64,000 bases of DNA from assembly GCA_003282835.1 (NCBI GenBank), contig QBYL01000001.1, positions 310,001 through 374,000 on the forward strand, given 5' to 3'. Made by a program: the position numbers and the translations under genes. The notes beneath the pieces are model-generated. The model was not told the origin of the DNA. It searched no databases and saw only the letters and a program-made list of their open reading frames with translations. This document shows positions 53,054 through 62,100 of the stretch, in pieces. The DNA comes from Pelagibacteraceae bacterium AG-325-J13 (GTDB lineage: Bacteria; Pseudomonadota; Alphaproteobacteria; Pelagibacterales; Pelagibacteraceae). Within the stretch, counting starts at the first letter, position 1. Every line of letters begins with the position of its first letter.

Positions 53054-54835
53054 ATGGCAAAAATGACTACAGAGGAAGCTTTTGTAAAAGTTTTACAAAT
53101 GCACGGCATTGAACATGCCTTTGGTATAATAGGTTCAGCATTTATGCCTATATCAGATATATTTCCTGATGCTGGAATTACTTTCTGGGATGTTGCTCAC
53201 GAAACAAACGGTGGACTAATAGCCGATGGGTATACTAGAGCAACAGGTAAAATGTCGATGGTAATTGCACAAAACGGTCCTGGAATAACTGGTTTAGTCA
53301 CACCAATAAAAACCGCCTATTGGAACCACACTCCATTATTACTTGTAACACCGCAAGCTGCAAATAAAACCATGGGTCAAGGTGGTTTTCAAGAAGTTGA
53401 ACAGATGAATTTATTTAAAGATATGGTATGTTATCAAGAAGAAGTTAGAGACCCATCTCGAATGGCAGAAGTGTTAAATAGAGTTATAGAAAAAGCAATA
53501 AGAGGTTCAGCGCCAGCCCAAATAAATGTCCCAAGAGATTATTGGACTCAAGTAATAGATATAGATTTACCTCCAATTGTAAGATTAGAAAGACAAGCTG
53601 GCGGAACGGATGCAATTAATAAAGCAGCAAAAATTTTATCAGAATCAAAATTTCCTGTGATTTTATCAGGAGCTGGAGTCGTTATTGGAGGAGCAATTGA
53701 TGAATGTGTTAAACTTGCTGAAAAATTAGATTCACCTGTATGCTCTGGCTATCAACACAACGACAGTTTTCCAGGTAGCCACCCTTTAGCAGTAGGACCA
53801 TTAGGTTATAACGGTTCTAAAGCTGGAATGGAGCTGATAGCTAAAGCTGATGTTGTTCTAGCTTTAGGCACAAGATTAAACCCATTTTCTACACTCCCAG
53901 GATATGGAATAGACTACTGGCCAAAAAACGCAAAAATAATTCAAGTTGACATAAATCCTGATAGGATAGGGTTAACAAAAAAAGTAACTGTTGGTATTTG
54001 TGGAGATGCTAAATTAGTTGCACAACAAATACTAAGCAAACTTTCTGCGAAAGCTGGAGAAACTGACAGACAAAAAAGAAAAGATATAATTCATCAAACT
54101 AAATCTGCTTGGTTGCAAAAGCTTTCAAGTTTAGATCATGAAGATGATGATCCAGGCACAGTTTGGAACAAGGAAGCTCGTGAAAGAGATAAAGATAGAA
54201 TGTCACCCAGACAGGCATGGAGAGCAATACAATCAGGAATGCCAAAAGACGTAATCATATCTAGTGATATAGGAAACAACTGTGCAATTGGTAACGCATA
54301 TCCAACATTTGAAAAAGGCAGAAAATATTTAGCACCGGGATTGTTTGGTCCGTGTGGATATGGATTTCCAGCGATTCTAGGAGCAAAAATTGGATGCCCT
54401 AATACACCTGTTATAGGATTTGCTGGAGATGGCGCATTTGGAATTAGCATGAATGAAATGAGTTCGTGTGCAAGAAAAGAGTGGCCAGCAATTACAATGG
54501 TAATTTTTAGAAATTACCAATGGGGAGCAGAAAAAAGAAATTCAATATTATGGTTTGATGATAATTTTATTGGAACAGAGCTTGACCCTGAATTAAGTTA
54601 TTCAAAAGTTGCTACCGCTTGTGGTTTAAAAGGTGTTACTGTGAAAACAATGGACGAGACAACACAAGCTCTCAAGCAATCGTGTGAAGATCAAAAAAAA
54701 GGGATTACAACTTTTATAGAAGTAATTTTGAACCAAGAATTGGGTGAGCCATTCAGACGAGATGCTATGAAAAAACCTGTTAAAGTAGCTGGAATTAAAA
54801 AAGAAGATATGAGAATCCAAAAAAGCTTAAATTAA
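53054..54835 (+). CDS. xsc: Sulfoacetaldehyde acetyltransferase Xsc
   Basis: About 593 residues from ATG 53054, which has an AAGGA Shine-Dalgarno; an in-frame TTG at 53018 would add 12 residues and no motif. The TPP-dependent enzyme turns sulfoacetaldehyde and phosphate into acetyl phosphate and sulfite, ending taurine and other C2-sulfonate paths. Motifs are the E-containing AHETNGGLIADGYTRATG, NHTPLLLVTPQAANKTMGQGGFQEV, and the TPP site GDGAFGISMNEMSSCARKEWPAITMVIFRN. No toa/tpa taurine genes or pta are present. Confidence 0.95.
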   Translation: MAKMTTEEAFVKVLQMHGIEHAFGIIGSAFMPISDIFPDAGITFWDVAHETNGGLIADGYTRATGKMSMVIAQNGPGITGLVTPIKTAYWNHTPLLLVTPQAANKTMGQGGFQEVEQMNLFKDMVCYQEEVRDPSRMAEVLNRVIEKAIRGSAPAQINVPRDYWTQVIDIDLPPIVRLERQAGGTDAINKAAKILSESKFPVILSGAGVVIGGAIDECVKLAEKLDSPVCSGYQHNDSFPGSHPLAVGPLGYNGSKAGMELIAKADVVLALGTRLNPFSTLPGYGIDYWPKNAKIIQVDINPDRIGLTKKVTVGICGDAKLVAQQILSKLSAKAGETDRQKRKDIIHQTKSAWLQKLSSLDHEDDDPGTVWNKEARERDKDRMSPRQAWRAIQSGMPKDVIISSDIGNNCAIGNAYPTFEKGRKYLAPGLFGPCGYGFPAILGAKIGCPNTPVIGFAGDGAFGISMNEMSSCARKEWPAITMVIFRNYQWGAEKRNSILWFDDNFIGTELDPELSYSKVATACGLKGVTVKTMDETTQALKQSCEDQKKGITTFIEVILNQELGEPFRRDAMKKPVKVAGIKKEDMRIQKSLN

Positions 54836-54842
54836 TACACAG

Positions 54843-55223
54843 ATGAAAAATAAAAAGAACAATAGGAGCTTCGGCATATTGTTTTCTATAGTTTTTTTTA
54901 CAATAGGATTATGGCCACTATTAAGCTCTAAAGATCCAATTATAGTTTTTATATTTATTGCAATAGCATTTTTGATTCTAGGGTTAACGAACTCAAAGTT
55001 TTTAACACCAATAAATAAGTTATGGGTTAAATTTGGTGAATTGCTTGGTAGAATTATAGCGCCTATTGTTATGTTTATAATTTATTCTATCATTCTTACT
55101 CCTTTGAGTTTATTAATAAGGATATCAGGCAAAGATTTGCTTAAATTAAAATATTTAAAAAAATCTAATTCTTATTGGATTCAAAGAGATAAAGACCTAG
55201 GTTCTATGAATAAACAATTTTAG
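54843..55223 (+). CDS. SxtJ family membrane protein
   Basis: A 126-residue protein with three to four helices (GILFSIVFFTIGLWPLL; VFIFIAIAFLILGL; APIVMFIIYSIILTPLSLLIR) and a C-terminal motif FGELLGRIIAPIVM, fitting the SxtJ family. Such proteins occur next to NodU-type carbamoyltransferases and DUF5989, as here. The function is unknown. The gene follows xsc by 7 bases, so the cassette may be transcribed with it. Confidence 0.75.
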   Translation: MKNKKNNRSFGILFSIVFFTIGLWPLLSSKDPIIVFIFIAIAFLILGLTNSKFLTPINKLWVKFGELLGRIIAPIVMFIIYSIILTPLSLLIRISGKDLLKLKYLKKSNSYWIQRDKDLGSMNKQF

Positions 55224-55232
55224 TGATGAGAG

Positions 55233-56231
55233 ATGAAAAAAATAATTTTTGTAAATATTATTGTTATATTCTGTTTAGTAATAATTTGCGAAATTTTAAT
55301 AAGATCGTTTAATATAGTTGGTTTACAAGGATCTGATAAGAATTTCTTTGTTTCAGAGAATGATGTTGTTTTGTTAAAACCTAACTCCCTATTTAAAGTT
55401 GCAGGAAAAAAAGTCAAAACTGACAATAATGGATTTAGAATTCCAATTAAAAACTATACATTTGATAAAAATAAAGACTCTATTCTTGTACTAGGTGATA
55501 GTGTAAGTTTTGGTTTCGGCGTTAAAGAGGAAGAAACATTTATAGGAGTTTTAAGAGATAAACTTAATTTTAATTTATTAAATTCATCTGTGATAGGGCA
55601 CAATCTAGAGAGTTATATTTATCTACTAAATAAGTATCAAGAAGAAAATAATAAAAAAATTGTAAACACTTTAATTTTTATTTGTCTCAATGATATTCAC
55701 CTATCTCAAGGTGTAATTCTTGATAATATACAAAAAAAAGATAGTGAAAATCTTGAACCTAGTAAATTTATTAGATTATTTAAGAATAAATTTTTTATAA
55801 ATATTAATCTTTTTTTAAGAGAAAAATCTGTATTGTTTGTCTTTTTAAAATCTATCGGTACGAACTCTGTAAAAAGACATTATGATTATATGTATACAAG
55901 TTATAACAACCAAAAATTAACTGATGTGTATTATAAAAATATAATTCAGATTAAAGAATATTCTGAAAAAAAAGGTTTAAAGGTTTCTTTCATTTTACTT
56001 CCTTATGCACATCAAATTAATAATAACTGCAAAAAACAATTAATGCTGCCTCAAAAAAAGATTAAAAAGATTTTTAAAAAAGCTAATTTGGAATTAAACG
56101 ATTTATCAGATAATTTTTGTGATGATGAGAACAAAAAGAAATTTTTCCTTGGATTTGACCCAGTTCATTTGTCAAAAGCTGGACATAAGTTTGTATCTGA
56201 ATTACTTATAGGACGTGGTATTATTAATTAA
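55233..56231 (+). CDS. SGNH/GDSL-hydrolase-like protein
   Basis: A 332-residue protein with a signal anchor (residues 5-22). The GDSL block VLGDSVSFGFGVKEEETF has the nucleophile serine, and the C-terminal DPVHLSKAGHKF gives the Asp-His pair. A transferase or esterase acting on a glycan or lipid on the outside is likely. It is in the SxtJ-carbamoyltransferase cassette and overlaps the DUF5989 gene by one base. Confidence 0.78.
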   Translation: MKKIIFVNIIVIFCLVIICEILIRSFNIVGLQGSDKNFFVSENDVVLLKPNSLFKVAGKKVKTDNNGFRIPIKNYTFDKNKDSILVLGDSVSFGFGVKEEETFIGVLRDKLNFNLLNSSVIGHNLESYIYLLNKYQEENNKKIVNTLIFICLNDIHLSQGVILDNIQKKDSENLEPSKFIRLFKNKFFININLFLREKSVLFVFLKSIGTNSVKRHYDYMYTSYNNQKLTDVYYKNIIQIKEYSEKKGLKVSFILLPYAHQINNNCKKQLMLPQKKIKKIFKKANLELNDLSDNFCDDENKKKFFLGFDPVHLSKAGHKFVSELLIGRGIIN

Positions 56232-56383
56232 TGATTGATTTTTTTAAAGAATTTTTTGATTTCTTGAAAGAGAGAAAAAAATATTGGTTGTTTCCAATTA
56301 TAATAGTTCTATTTTTATTTGGTGCTTTAATAGTATTGAGCCAAGGTTCAGCAGTAGCACCTTTCATATATACAATTTTTTAA
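56231..56383 (+). CDS. DUF5989 small membrane protein
   Basis: A 50-residue protein with an amphipathic start FFKEFFDFLKERKKYWLFP, then one helix and a short GSAVAPFIYTIF end. This is the DUF5989 pattern (SxtK-like), found between SxtJ and carbamoyltransferase genes. It overlaps the SGNH stop by one base, and the GTG of the next gene follows the stop directly. Confidence 0.8.
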   Translation: MIDFFKEFFDFLKERKKYWLFPIIIVLFLFGALIVLSQGSAVAPFIYTIF

Positions 56384-58219
56384 GTGAGCACAATTTTAGG
56401 GATATCAGCATTTTATCACGATAGCGCAGCAACTTTGATTAAAGATGGAAAAATTTTGGCTGCTGCACAAGAAGAAAGATTTTCTAGAAAAAAACACGAT
56501 GCTGACTACCCTTTAAATGCAATTAACTATGTACTAAACGAGGCAGATGTAAAACTCAATGATGTTGATCATATAGTTTTTTTTGAAAAGCCATTTTTAA
56601 AATTTGAGAGACTATTAGAAACTTATTTAGCTTTTGCTCCAAGAGGGTTTAAGTCTTTTAGTTTATCTATGCCAATATGGCTCAGAGAAAAACTATTTCA
56701 GAAAAAATTTTTATTTGATAAATTAAAACTACATGATGAAAATTTTAATGACATTGGTAAAATAAAATTTTCTGAACATCATTATAGTCATGCTGCTAGT
56801 GCTTTTTTTCCATCTCCATTCAAAGAAGCAATAGTGCTCACGTTAGATGGAGTAGGAGAGTGGGCAACTACCACTGTGGCAGTAGGAAAAGAAAATAATT
56901 TAAAAATTATAAAAGAAATACATTTTCCTCACTCATTAGGGTTACTTTATTCTGCATTTACATATTACGCTGGTTTTAAAGTAAATAGTGGAGAGTATAA
57001 ACTAATGGGATTAGCCCCGTATGGAAAACCTATTTATAAAGATATGATATTAGAAAATTTATTAGATTTGAAAACAGATGGATCCTTTAGACTTAATATG
57101 GATTATTTTAATTATGCAACAGGATTAACTATGACTAATCAAAAATTTTCTAATCTTTTTAAAAAGCAGCCTAGAAATCCTAAAAAAGATTTATTAACTC
57201 AATTTCATATGGACATTGCTTCATCAATTCAATCTGTTACAGAAGAGATAATACTAAGAATAATCAAAAACTTGGCAAAAGATTACAATATTAAAAATTT
57301 AGCTTTAGCTGGTGGTGTCGCTCTTAATTGTGTAGCTAATGGAAAAATTTTAAAAGAAAAATTATTTGATAACATTTGGATACAACCGGCATCAGGAGAT
57401 GCAGGAGGATCATTGGGTGCAGCTCTTGCTTACTGGTATCGAGAATTAAAACAAACGAGAGTAGAATATAAGGATCAAATGAAAGGAAGTTATTTGGGTC
57501 CAAAGTTTAACAACGAGCAAATTGAAAATGAGCTTAAAGATGTAGACGCAGTTTTTGAGAAAAAAGAACCCCAAGAAATAACTTCAACAATAGCTAAAGA
57601 GCTTGCAAATAATAAAATTGTTGGATGGTTTCATGGTCGAATGGAATTTGGACCCAGAGCGCTTGGAGGCAGATCAATTCTTGCAGATCCTCGGTCAGAA
57701 AAAATGCAAAAGGAGTTAAATCTTAAGATAAAATATAGAGAAAGTTTTAGACCATTTGCCCCTGCTGTTTTAAGAGAAAATTTAACAGAATGGTTCGAAC
57801 TAAATTATGATAGTCCTTATATGTTGTTTGTAGCAGATATAAAAAAATCTAAACAAATTAAAATGTCTGAAAAAGATGAAAAATTGTTTGGAATTGATAA
57901 ATTAAACATTAAAAGATCAACATTACCAGCTGTCACTCATGTAGATTATACAGCAAGAATTCAAACTGTACATAAAGATACTAACCCAAGATTTCACGAA
58001 TTGATTTCAAAATTTCATGAAATAACAAAATGTCCAGTGTTAGTTAATACTTCATTTAATGTAAGAGGCGAGCCAATAGTTTGTTCTGTGAAAGATGCTT
58101 TTAATTGTTTTATGGGAACAAGTTTAGATATTTTAGTCGTAGAGGATTTTATATTATATAAAGAAAATCAATCGACATCAAAAATTAAAGATTATAAAGA
58201 TAAATTTGAGTTAGATTAA
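56384..58219 (+). CDS. NodU/CmcH family carbamoyltransferase
   Basis: A 611-residue carbamoyltransferase with a GTG start. The Kae1-like N-terminal part carries ILGISAFYHDSAATLIKDG, KIKFSEHHYSHAASAFFPSPF and LTLDGVGEWATT. The C-terminal part has GWFHGRMEFGPRALGGRSILADPR and YRESFRPFAPAVL. It transfers a carbamoyl group from carbamoyl phosphate to a hydroxyl of a glycan, lipid or natural product. The acceptor is unknown. It is the last gene of the cassette. Confidence 0.9.
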   Translation: MSTILGISAFYHDSAATLIKDGKILAAAQEERFSRKKHDADYPLNAINYVLNEADVKLNDVDHIVFFEKPFLKFERLLETYLAFAPRGFKSFSLSMPIWLREKLFQKKFLFDKLKLHDENFNDIGKIKFSEHHYSHAASAFFPSPFKEAIVLTLDGVGEWATTTVAVGKENNLKIIKEIHFPHSLGLLYSAFTYYAGFKVNSGEYKLMGLAPYGKPIYKDMILENLLDLKTDGSFRLNMDYFNYATGLTMTNQKFSNLFKKQPRNPKKDLLTQFHMDIASSIQSVTEEIILRIIKNLAKDYNIKNLALAGGVALNCVANGKILKEKLFDNIWIQPASGDAGGSLGAALAYWYRELKQTRVEYKDQMKGSYLGPKFNNEQIENELKDVDAVFEKKEPQEITSTIAKELANNKIVGWFHGRMEFGPRALGGRSILADPRSEKMQKELNLKIKYRESFRPFAPAVLRENLTEWFELNYDSPYMLFVADIKKSKQIKMSEKDEKLFGIDKLNIKRSTLPAVTHVDYTARIQTVHKDTNPRFHELISKFHEITKCPVLVNTSFNVRGEPIVCSVKDAFNCFMGTSLDILVVEDFILYKENQSTSKIKDYKDKFELD

Positions 58220-59022
58220 TTTAACTTTAAAACTGTTGCAGGATCTAATCTAACATCAAACCAATTCAATCTAATGTCAAGGTGTGGACCTGTTGATCTT
58301 CCAGTCGATCCTACGGTTCCAATTACATCACCTTGTTTGACTTTTTGTCCATTTTTTACATAGATATCTTTCATGTGCATATATAATGTTGAAATACCAT
58401 GACCATGATCAAAGATTAAAGTGCCGCCAGTATAAAATAAGTCAGGCTCAACCATAGTAGCAACCCCATCTAACATTGCTTTAATTTTAGTACCTTCCTT
58501 CGCTGCAAAATCAATTCCGTAATGAGGCCATTTAGGTTTTCCATTAAGAATTCGCTGACTACCATAAACACCAGTTACTATAGCTTTATCTAGAGGATTA
58601 AGAAATTTTTTTTTAAAAAAAGGTAGATCACTTTCTATTAATCTTGCATCTCCAATTAATTTGTTTTCTTTTTTAATTCTTTCATAAACTTCCTTTGGGG
58701 GCGTAACTTTTTTTTCAGGAAGACCGTCTATTCGTTGTATCTTATATTTTCTTTTAAAAACTTTTTTTTCATAAGTTTGAAATTTACCTTCACTAAAAAC
58801 TTTAATTATAATATTGTTTTTTCTATCTCTACCTAAACCAAAAACAAAATAACCATCTTTTGAAACTTTTACATCACGATTATCAATAGTTATTCTATCT
58901 CCAGGTTTAGCTTTACCAAGAATAAAAGAACCCTGTTTAAAATTACCTTCAAATTCAATCGCAAAAGTTTTGGTTGGTAAAAAAATTAATAAGATTATAA
59001 TTTTAATTATTTTGCAGTCCAT
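58216..59022 (-). CDS. M23 family metallopeptidase (LytM-like)
   Basis: A 268-residue exported protein (signal peptide to about residue 22). The N-terminal half is a beta domain (RITIDNRDVKVSKDGYFVFGLGRDRK). The C-terminal peptidase domain has WPHYGIDFAAKEGTKI, HGHGISTLYMHM and GSTGRSTGPHLDIRLNW, with the zinc ligands H, D and H. It should cut peptidoglycan cross-links or act on envelope growth. It overlaps the SDR gene by 16 bases. Confidence 0.9.
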   Translation of the reverse strand: MDCKIIKIIILLIFLPTKTFAIEFEGNFKQGSFILGKAKPGDRITIDNRDVKVSKDGYFVFGLGRDRKNNIIIKVFSEGKFQTYEKKVFKRKYKIQRIDGLPEKKVTPPKEVYERIKKENKLIGDARLIESDLPFFKKKFLNPLDKAIVTGVYGSQRILNGKPKWPHYGIDFAAKEGTKIKAMLDGVATMVEPDLFYTGGTLIFDHGHGISTLYMHMKDIYVKNGQKVKQGDVIGTVGSTGRSTGPHLDIRLNWFDVRLDPATVLKLN

Positions 59023-59774
59023 CCGCCATCTACTAATAGTGAAGTTCCTGTAATCATAGAAGCAGCATCTGATGCCATAAACACAACTGCAGACGCGATT
59101 TCTGACATCTCAGCAAATCTACCTAGAGCGATATTGCTCAACATATCTTTTTTAAACTTCTTATCTTTTAAAAATTTTTTAGTCATTGGCGTTACTACAA
59201 AAGTCGGACAAACTGTATTTACTCTAATATTGTATGGAGCTAATTCTAAAGCCATTCCTTTAGTTAAACCTTCTAATCCAAATTTAGTCATACTATAAAC
59301 ACTTCTTTTTGGCCCACTTATATGTCCCATCTGTGAAGACATATTTACAATGGATCCCCCAATTTTTTTTCTATTTTTAGTTTTAAGCATTTTGAGAGAA
59401 ACTAGCTGAGCAATGTTAAATGCAGCGATAGTATTAATCTTAACCAATTGCTCCATGTTACTTGTTTTAACTTTTAAAAAATGCTCTGGTATATTTGTCC
59501 CAGCATTATTGATCAAAATATCGATTTTATTTTGTTTATTTATAATATTCTTTATTTGGCTATAATTCGTTATATCACACACAAAATATTTACATTTTAC
59601 TTTAAATTTTTTAATTTGTTTTGAAAGTTTTATCAAATCATTTTCGGTTCTACTTACAATAATTAGATTGGCCCCAGCTTCGGCTAGTGCGAGCGCACAT
59701 GCTTTACCCAAACCTTTTCCAGCACCTGTTACAAGTGCAATTTTGTTTTTAAAATTATATTTTTTCAGATACAT
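59007..59774 (-). CDS. Short-chain dehydrogenase/reductase (FabG-like)
   Basis: A 255-residue classical SDR. Its motifs are ALVTGAGKGLGKACALALAEAGA, NNAGTN, catalytic NMSSQMG...SVYSMTKFGLEGL with the Tyr-x-x-x-Lys, and VDGGWTAK at the end. The closest look is gluconate 5-dehydrogenase or 3-oxoacyl reductase; the substrate is open. It precedes the M23 gene and follows the TerC gene by 4 bases. Confidence 0.87.
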   Translation of the reverse strand: MYLKKYNFKNKIALVTGAGKGLGKACALALAEAGANLIIVSRTENDLIKLSKQIKKFKVKCKYFVCDITNYSQIKNIINKQNKIDILINNAGTNIPEHFLKVKTSNMEQLVKINTIAAFNIAQLVSLKMLKTKNRKKIGGSIVNMSSQMGHISGPKRSVYSMTKFGLEGLTKGMALELAPYNIRVNTVCPTFVVTPMTKKFLKDKKFKKDMLSNIALGRFAEMSEIASAVVFMASDAASMITGTSLLVDGGWTAK

Positions 59775-59778
59775 CTTT

Positions 59779-60354
59779 TTAAATAAAAGTTTTTAAATCA
59801 CTATATATTAAATCTATAGCAACCATTAATATAGCAATTAAACCAACCCAAGCAATCCACTTATATTTTTTTATCCATTGTGAAATTAAACTAGCAGCTA
59901 CAGCCATTAAGATAATGGATAAAACTAATCCAAATATCAACAAATGATAATGATGCCCAGCTGCTCCAGCCACACCCAAAACATTGTCTAAACTCATTGT
60001 AAAATCAGCTAAAAGAACTGTCCAAATTGCTTTTAATAAACTTGAATTATCAAGATTTAAATTCTTTTCACTTTGAGAAGATTCTTTAATTACGTCCACG
60101 TAAAGCTTGTAGACTATATAAAGTAAAAGTATTCCACCTATTAATCTCAAACCTTTTATTTGCAACAAGTATGCAGTTAACAAAGTTAAAATAATTCTTA
60201 AGATTACAGCCCCACCTATACCCCAAAAAATAACTTTTTTTCTTTGATCAGGTGGAAATTTTGATGCCACCATACCAATAATAATTGCATTATCTCCAGC
60301 TAAGATTAAATCGATAAAAACAATTTGAGAAAATACAATAATTTGTTCAGACAT
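59779..60354 (-). CDS. TerC/YjbE-type integral membrane protein
   Basis: A 191-residue relative of the protein at 6535, with the same signatures FIDLILAGDNAIIIGMVA and LADFTMSLDNVLGVAGAAG and about six helices. Metal ion handling, perhaps manganese export, is expected. It starts 2 bases after the GMC oxidoreductase stop on the same strand. Confidence 0.85.
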   Translation of the reverse strand: MSEQIIVFSQIVFIDLILAGDNAIIIGMVASKFPPDQRKKVIFWGIGGAVILRIILTLLTAYLLQIKGLRLIGGILLLYIVYKLYVDVIKESSQSEKNLNLDNSSLLKAIWTVLLADFTMSLDNVLGVAGAAGHHYHLLIFGLVLSIILMAVAASLISQWIKKYKWIAWVGLIAILMVAIDLIYSDLKTFI

Positions 60355-60356
60355 TT

Positions 60357-61964
60357 CTAATGATTCAATATCATGTCTGATGCCTTTTCAGCAATCATTA
60401 TAGTTGGAGCATTAGTATTACCTGACGTGATATTTGGCATGACTGAAGCATCTATTACTCTTAAATTTTCTATTCCTCTAACTTTTAAATTTTCATCCAC
60501 TACTGAGTCGTCTCCTTTTCCCATTTTACAAGTGCCAACAGGATGGAAAATAGTTTGAGTGTGCGCACTTCCCGCTTGAACTAATTCCTCATCATCAGTG
60601 ATATGAGTTCCAGGTCTGTACTCCTCAGGTTCATATTTTTTGAAAGCTTTTGTTTCTAACATAATCTTCCTAACGATCTTTAAACTTTTTGCAGCAACAT
60701 CTCTATCGTCTTGAGTTGATAGATAGTTCATCTTAATTTTTGGCTTATCTCTAGTATCATTGCTTACAATATTTATTTCACCTCTACTTGTAGGTCTAAT
60801 ATTTGCTATTGTTGGTGTTATTCCATCAAAATCATGCATCTTAGTTGCTCCTAGTACATCTGTGCTTATTGGCTGGACATGAAATTGTAAATTTGGTGTT
60901 GCTCGTGAAGGATCACTTTTTAAAAAACCACATACTTGACTAGCTCCCATAGTCATAGGACCGCTTTGGTTAAAAATATATTCTAGTCCTATCAGGAAGT
61001 TACCTAAAAGACTATTTATCTTTCCATTTAATGATTTTAAGTTTTTTACTTTATATACAGGTCTAAACATTAAATGATCCTGCAAATTTTTTCCAACCCC
61101 TTTAAGTTCATTAATAATGTTTATTCCATATTTTTTAAGTTTTTGATTATCTCCAATTCCAGAAACTTGTAAAATGTGTGGTGAACCTATGGAACCAGCA
61201 GATAGTAAAATTTCCTTTCTAGCTTTAGTAGTTTTTAATTTTCCTTCAGAATAATAACTTACACTTATTGCTTTTTTACCTTCAAAATTAATCTTTTGGA
61301 CGTGAGAATTAACTGCAATTTTTAAATTTGATCTTTTTTTAGCAGGATTCAAATATCCCTTTGCCGCACTACATCTTAATTTTAAAAAATTATTACGACT
61401 TGTAGTAAATTGAAAATAACCAACTCCGTAATTATTACCTGTGTTAAAGTCTTTGGTTCTGGGAATTCCATATTCTACTGCAGCATTTTGAAATTCTTCT
61501 AACATTTTAAGATTTATCTTTTTATTTGTTACAGTGATAGGCCCATCGTCATTGTGATATTTGCTTTTACCTAACTCATTGTTCTCAGATTTTAAAAAAT
61601 ATGGCAATACATCATCCCAACCCCATCCAGAATTACCTTGTTGTCTCCAATTGTCATAATCGTTACTTTGACCTCTTATCCATAAAAGCCCGTTTATAGA
61701 GGAGCTTCCACCAAGTGTCTTTCCTCTTGGATAACGAATTGATCTATTTCCCATCGTCTCGTCTTTTTCGGTATGAAAGCACCAATCAACTTTAGGATTA
61801 TGCATTGTTTTATAATAACCCACTGGGATATGTATCCAGGGATAAGTGTCTTTACCACCTGCCTCGAGTAACAGAACTTTATTTTTTTCATTCGCGGTTA
61901 GTCGATTTGCTAAAACACAACCTGCTGATCCTGCTCCAATTATGATATAATCAAATTCTTCCAT
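60357..61964 (-). CDS. GMC family oxidoreductase (choline dehydrogenase-like)
   Basis: About 535 residues from ATG 61964 ([22 protein letters not shown]); an upstream ATG at 62003 only adds a hydrophobic leader. GMC features are the FAD site, the [14 protein letters not shown] motif, [24 protein letters not shown] with the active-site His, and [24 protein letters not shown]. BetA-like alcohol or choline oxidation is likely; the substrate is not defined. It is divergent from the TRAP operon. Confidence 0.88.
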   Translation of the reverse strand: MEEFDYIIIGAGSAGCVLANRLTANEKNKVLLLEAGGKDTYPWIHIPVGYYKTMHNPKVDWCFHTEKDETMGNRSIRYPRGKTLGGSSSINGLLWIRGQSNDYDNWRQQGNSGWGWDDVLPYFLKSENNELGKSKYHNDDGPITVTNKKINLKMLEEFQNAAVEYGIPRTKDFNTGNNYGVGYFQFTTSRNNFLKLRCSAAKGYLNPAKKRSNLKIAVNSHVQKINFEGKKAISVSYYSEGKLKTTKARKEILLSAGSIGSPHILQVSGIGDNQKLKKYGINIINELKGVGKNLQDHLMFRPVYKVKNLKSLNGKINSLLGNFLIGLEYIFNQSGPMTMGASQVCGFLKSDPSRATPNLQFHVQPISTDVLGATKMHDFDGITPTIANIRPTSRGEINIVSNDTRDKPKIKMNYLSTQDDRDVAAKSLKIVRKIMLETKAFKKYEPEEYRPGTHITDDEELVQAGSAHTQTIFHPVGTCKMGKGDDSVVDENLKVRGIENLRVIDASVMPNITSGNTNAPTIMIAEKASDMILNH

Positions 61965-62028
61965 AAAAAATATACTTATAGGTGGAAAAACTATAATTGC
62001 CAATGCATCAAATTCAACCTAGGGTTTT

Positions 62029-62040
62029 AATACTAGTATT
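62029..62040. promoter_or_regulatory. 12-bp palindrome between GMC and TRAP units
   Basis: AATACTAGTATT, a perfect palindrome centred between divergent genes. The size and place fit an operator of a dimeric regulator such as GntR, but no regulator gene lies nearby. Confidence 0.4.
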
Positions 62041-62100
62041 TGACTCCTTAATTCTAAAGAGGTTAAATTCTGCAATTAATAATAATCAAACGGGGGAATA

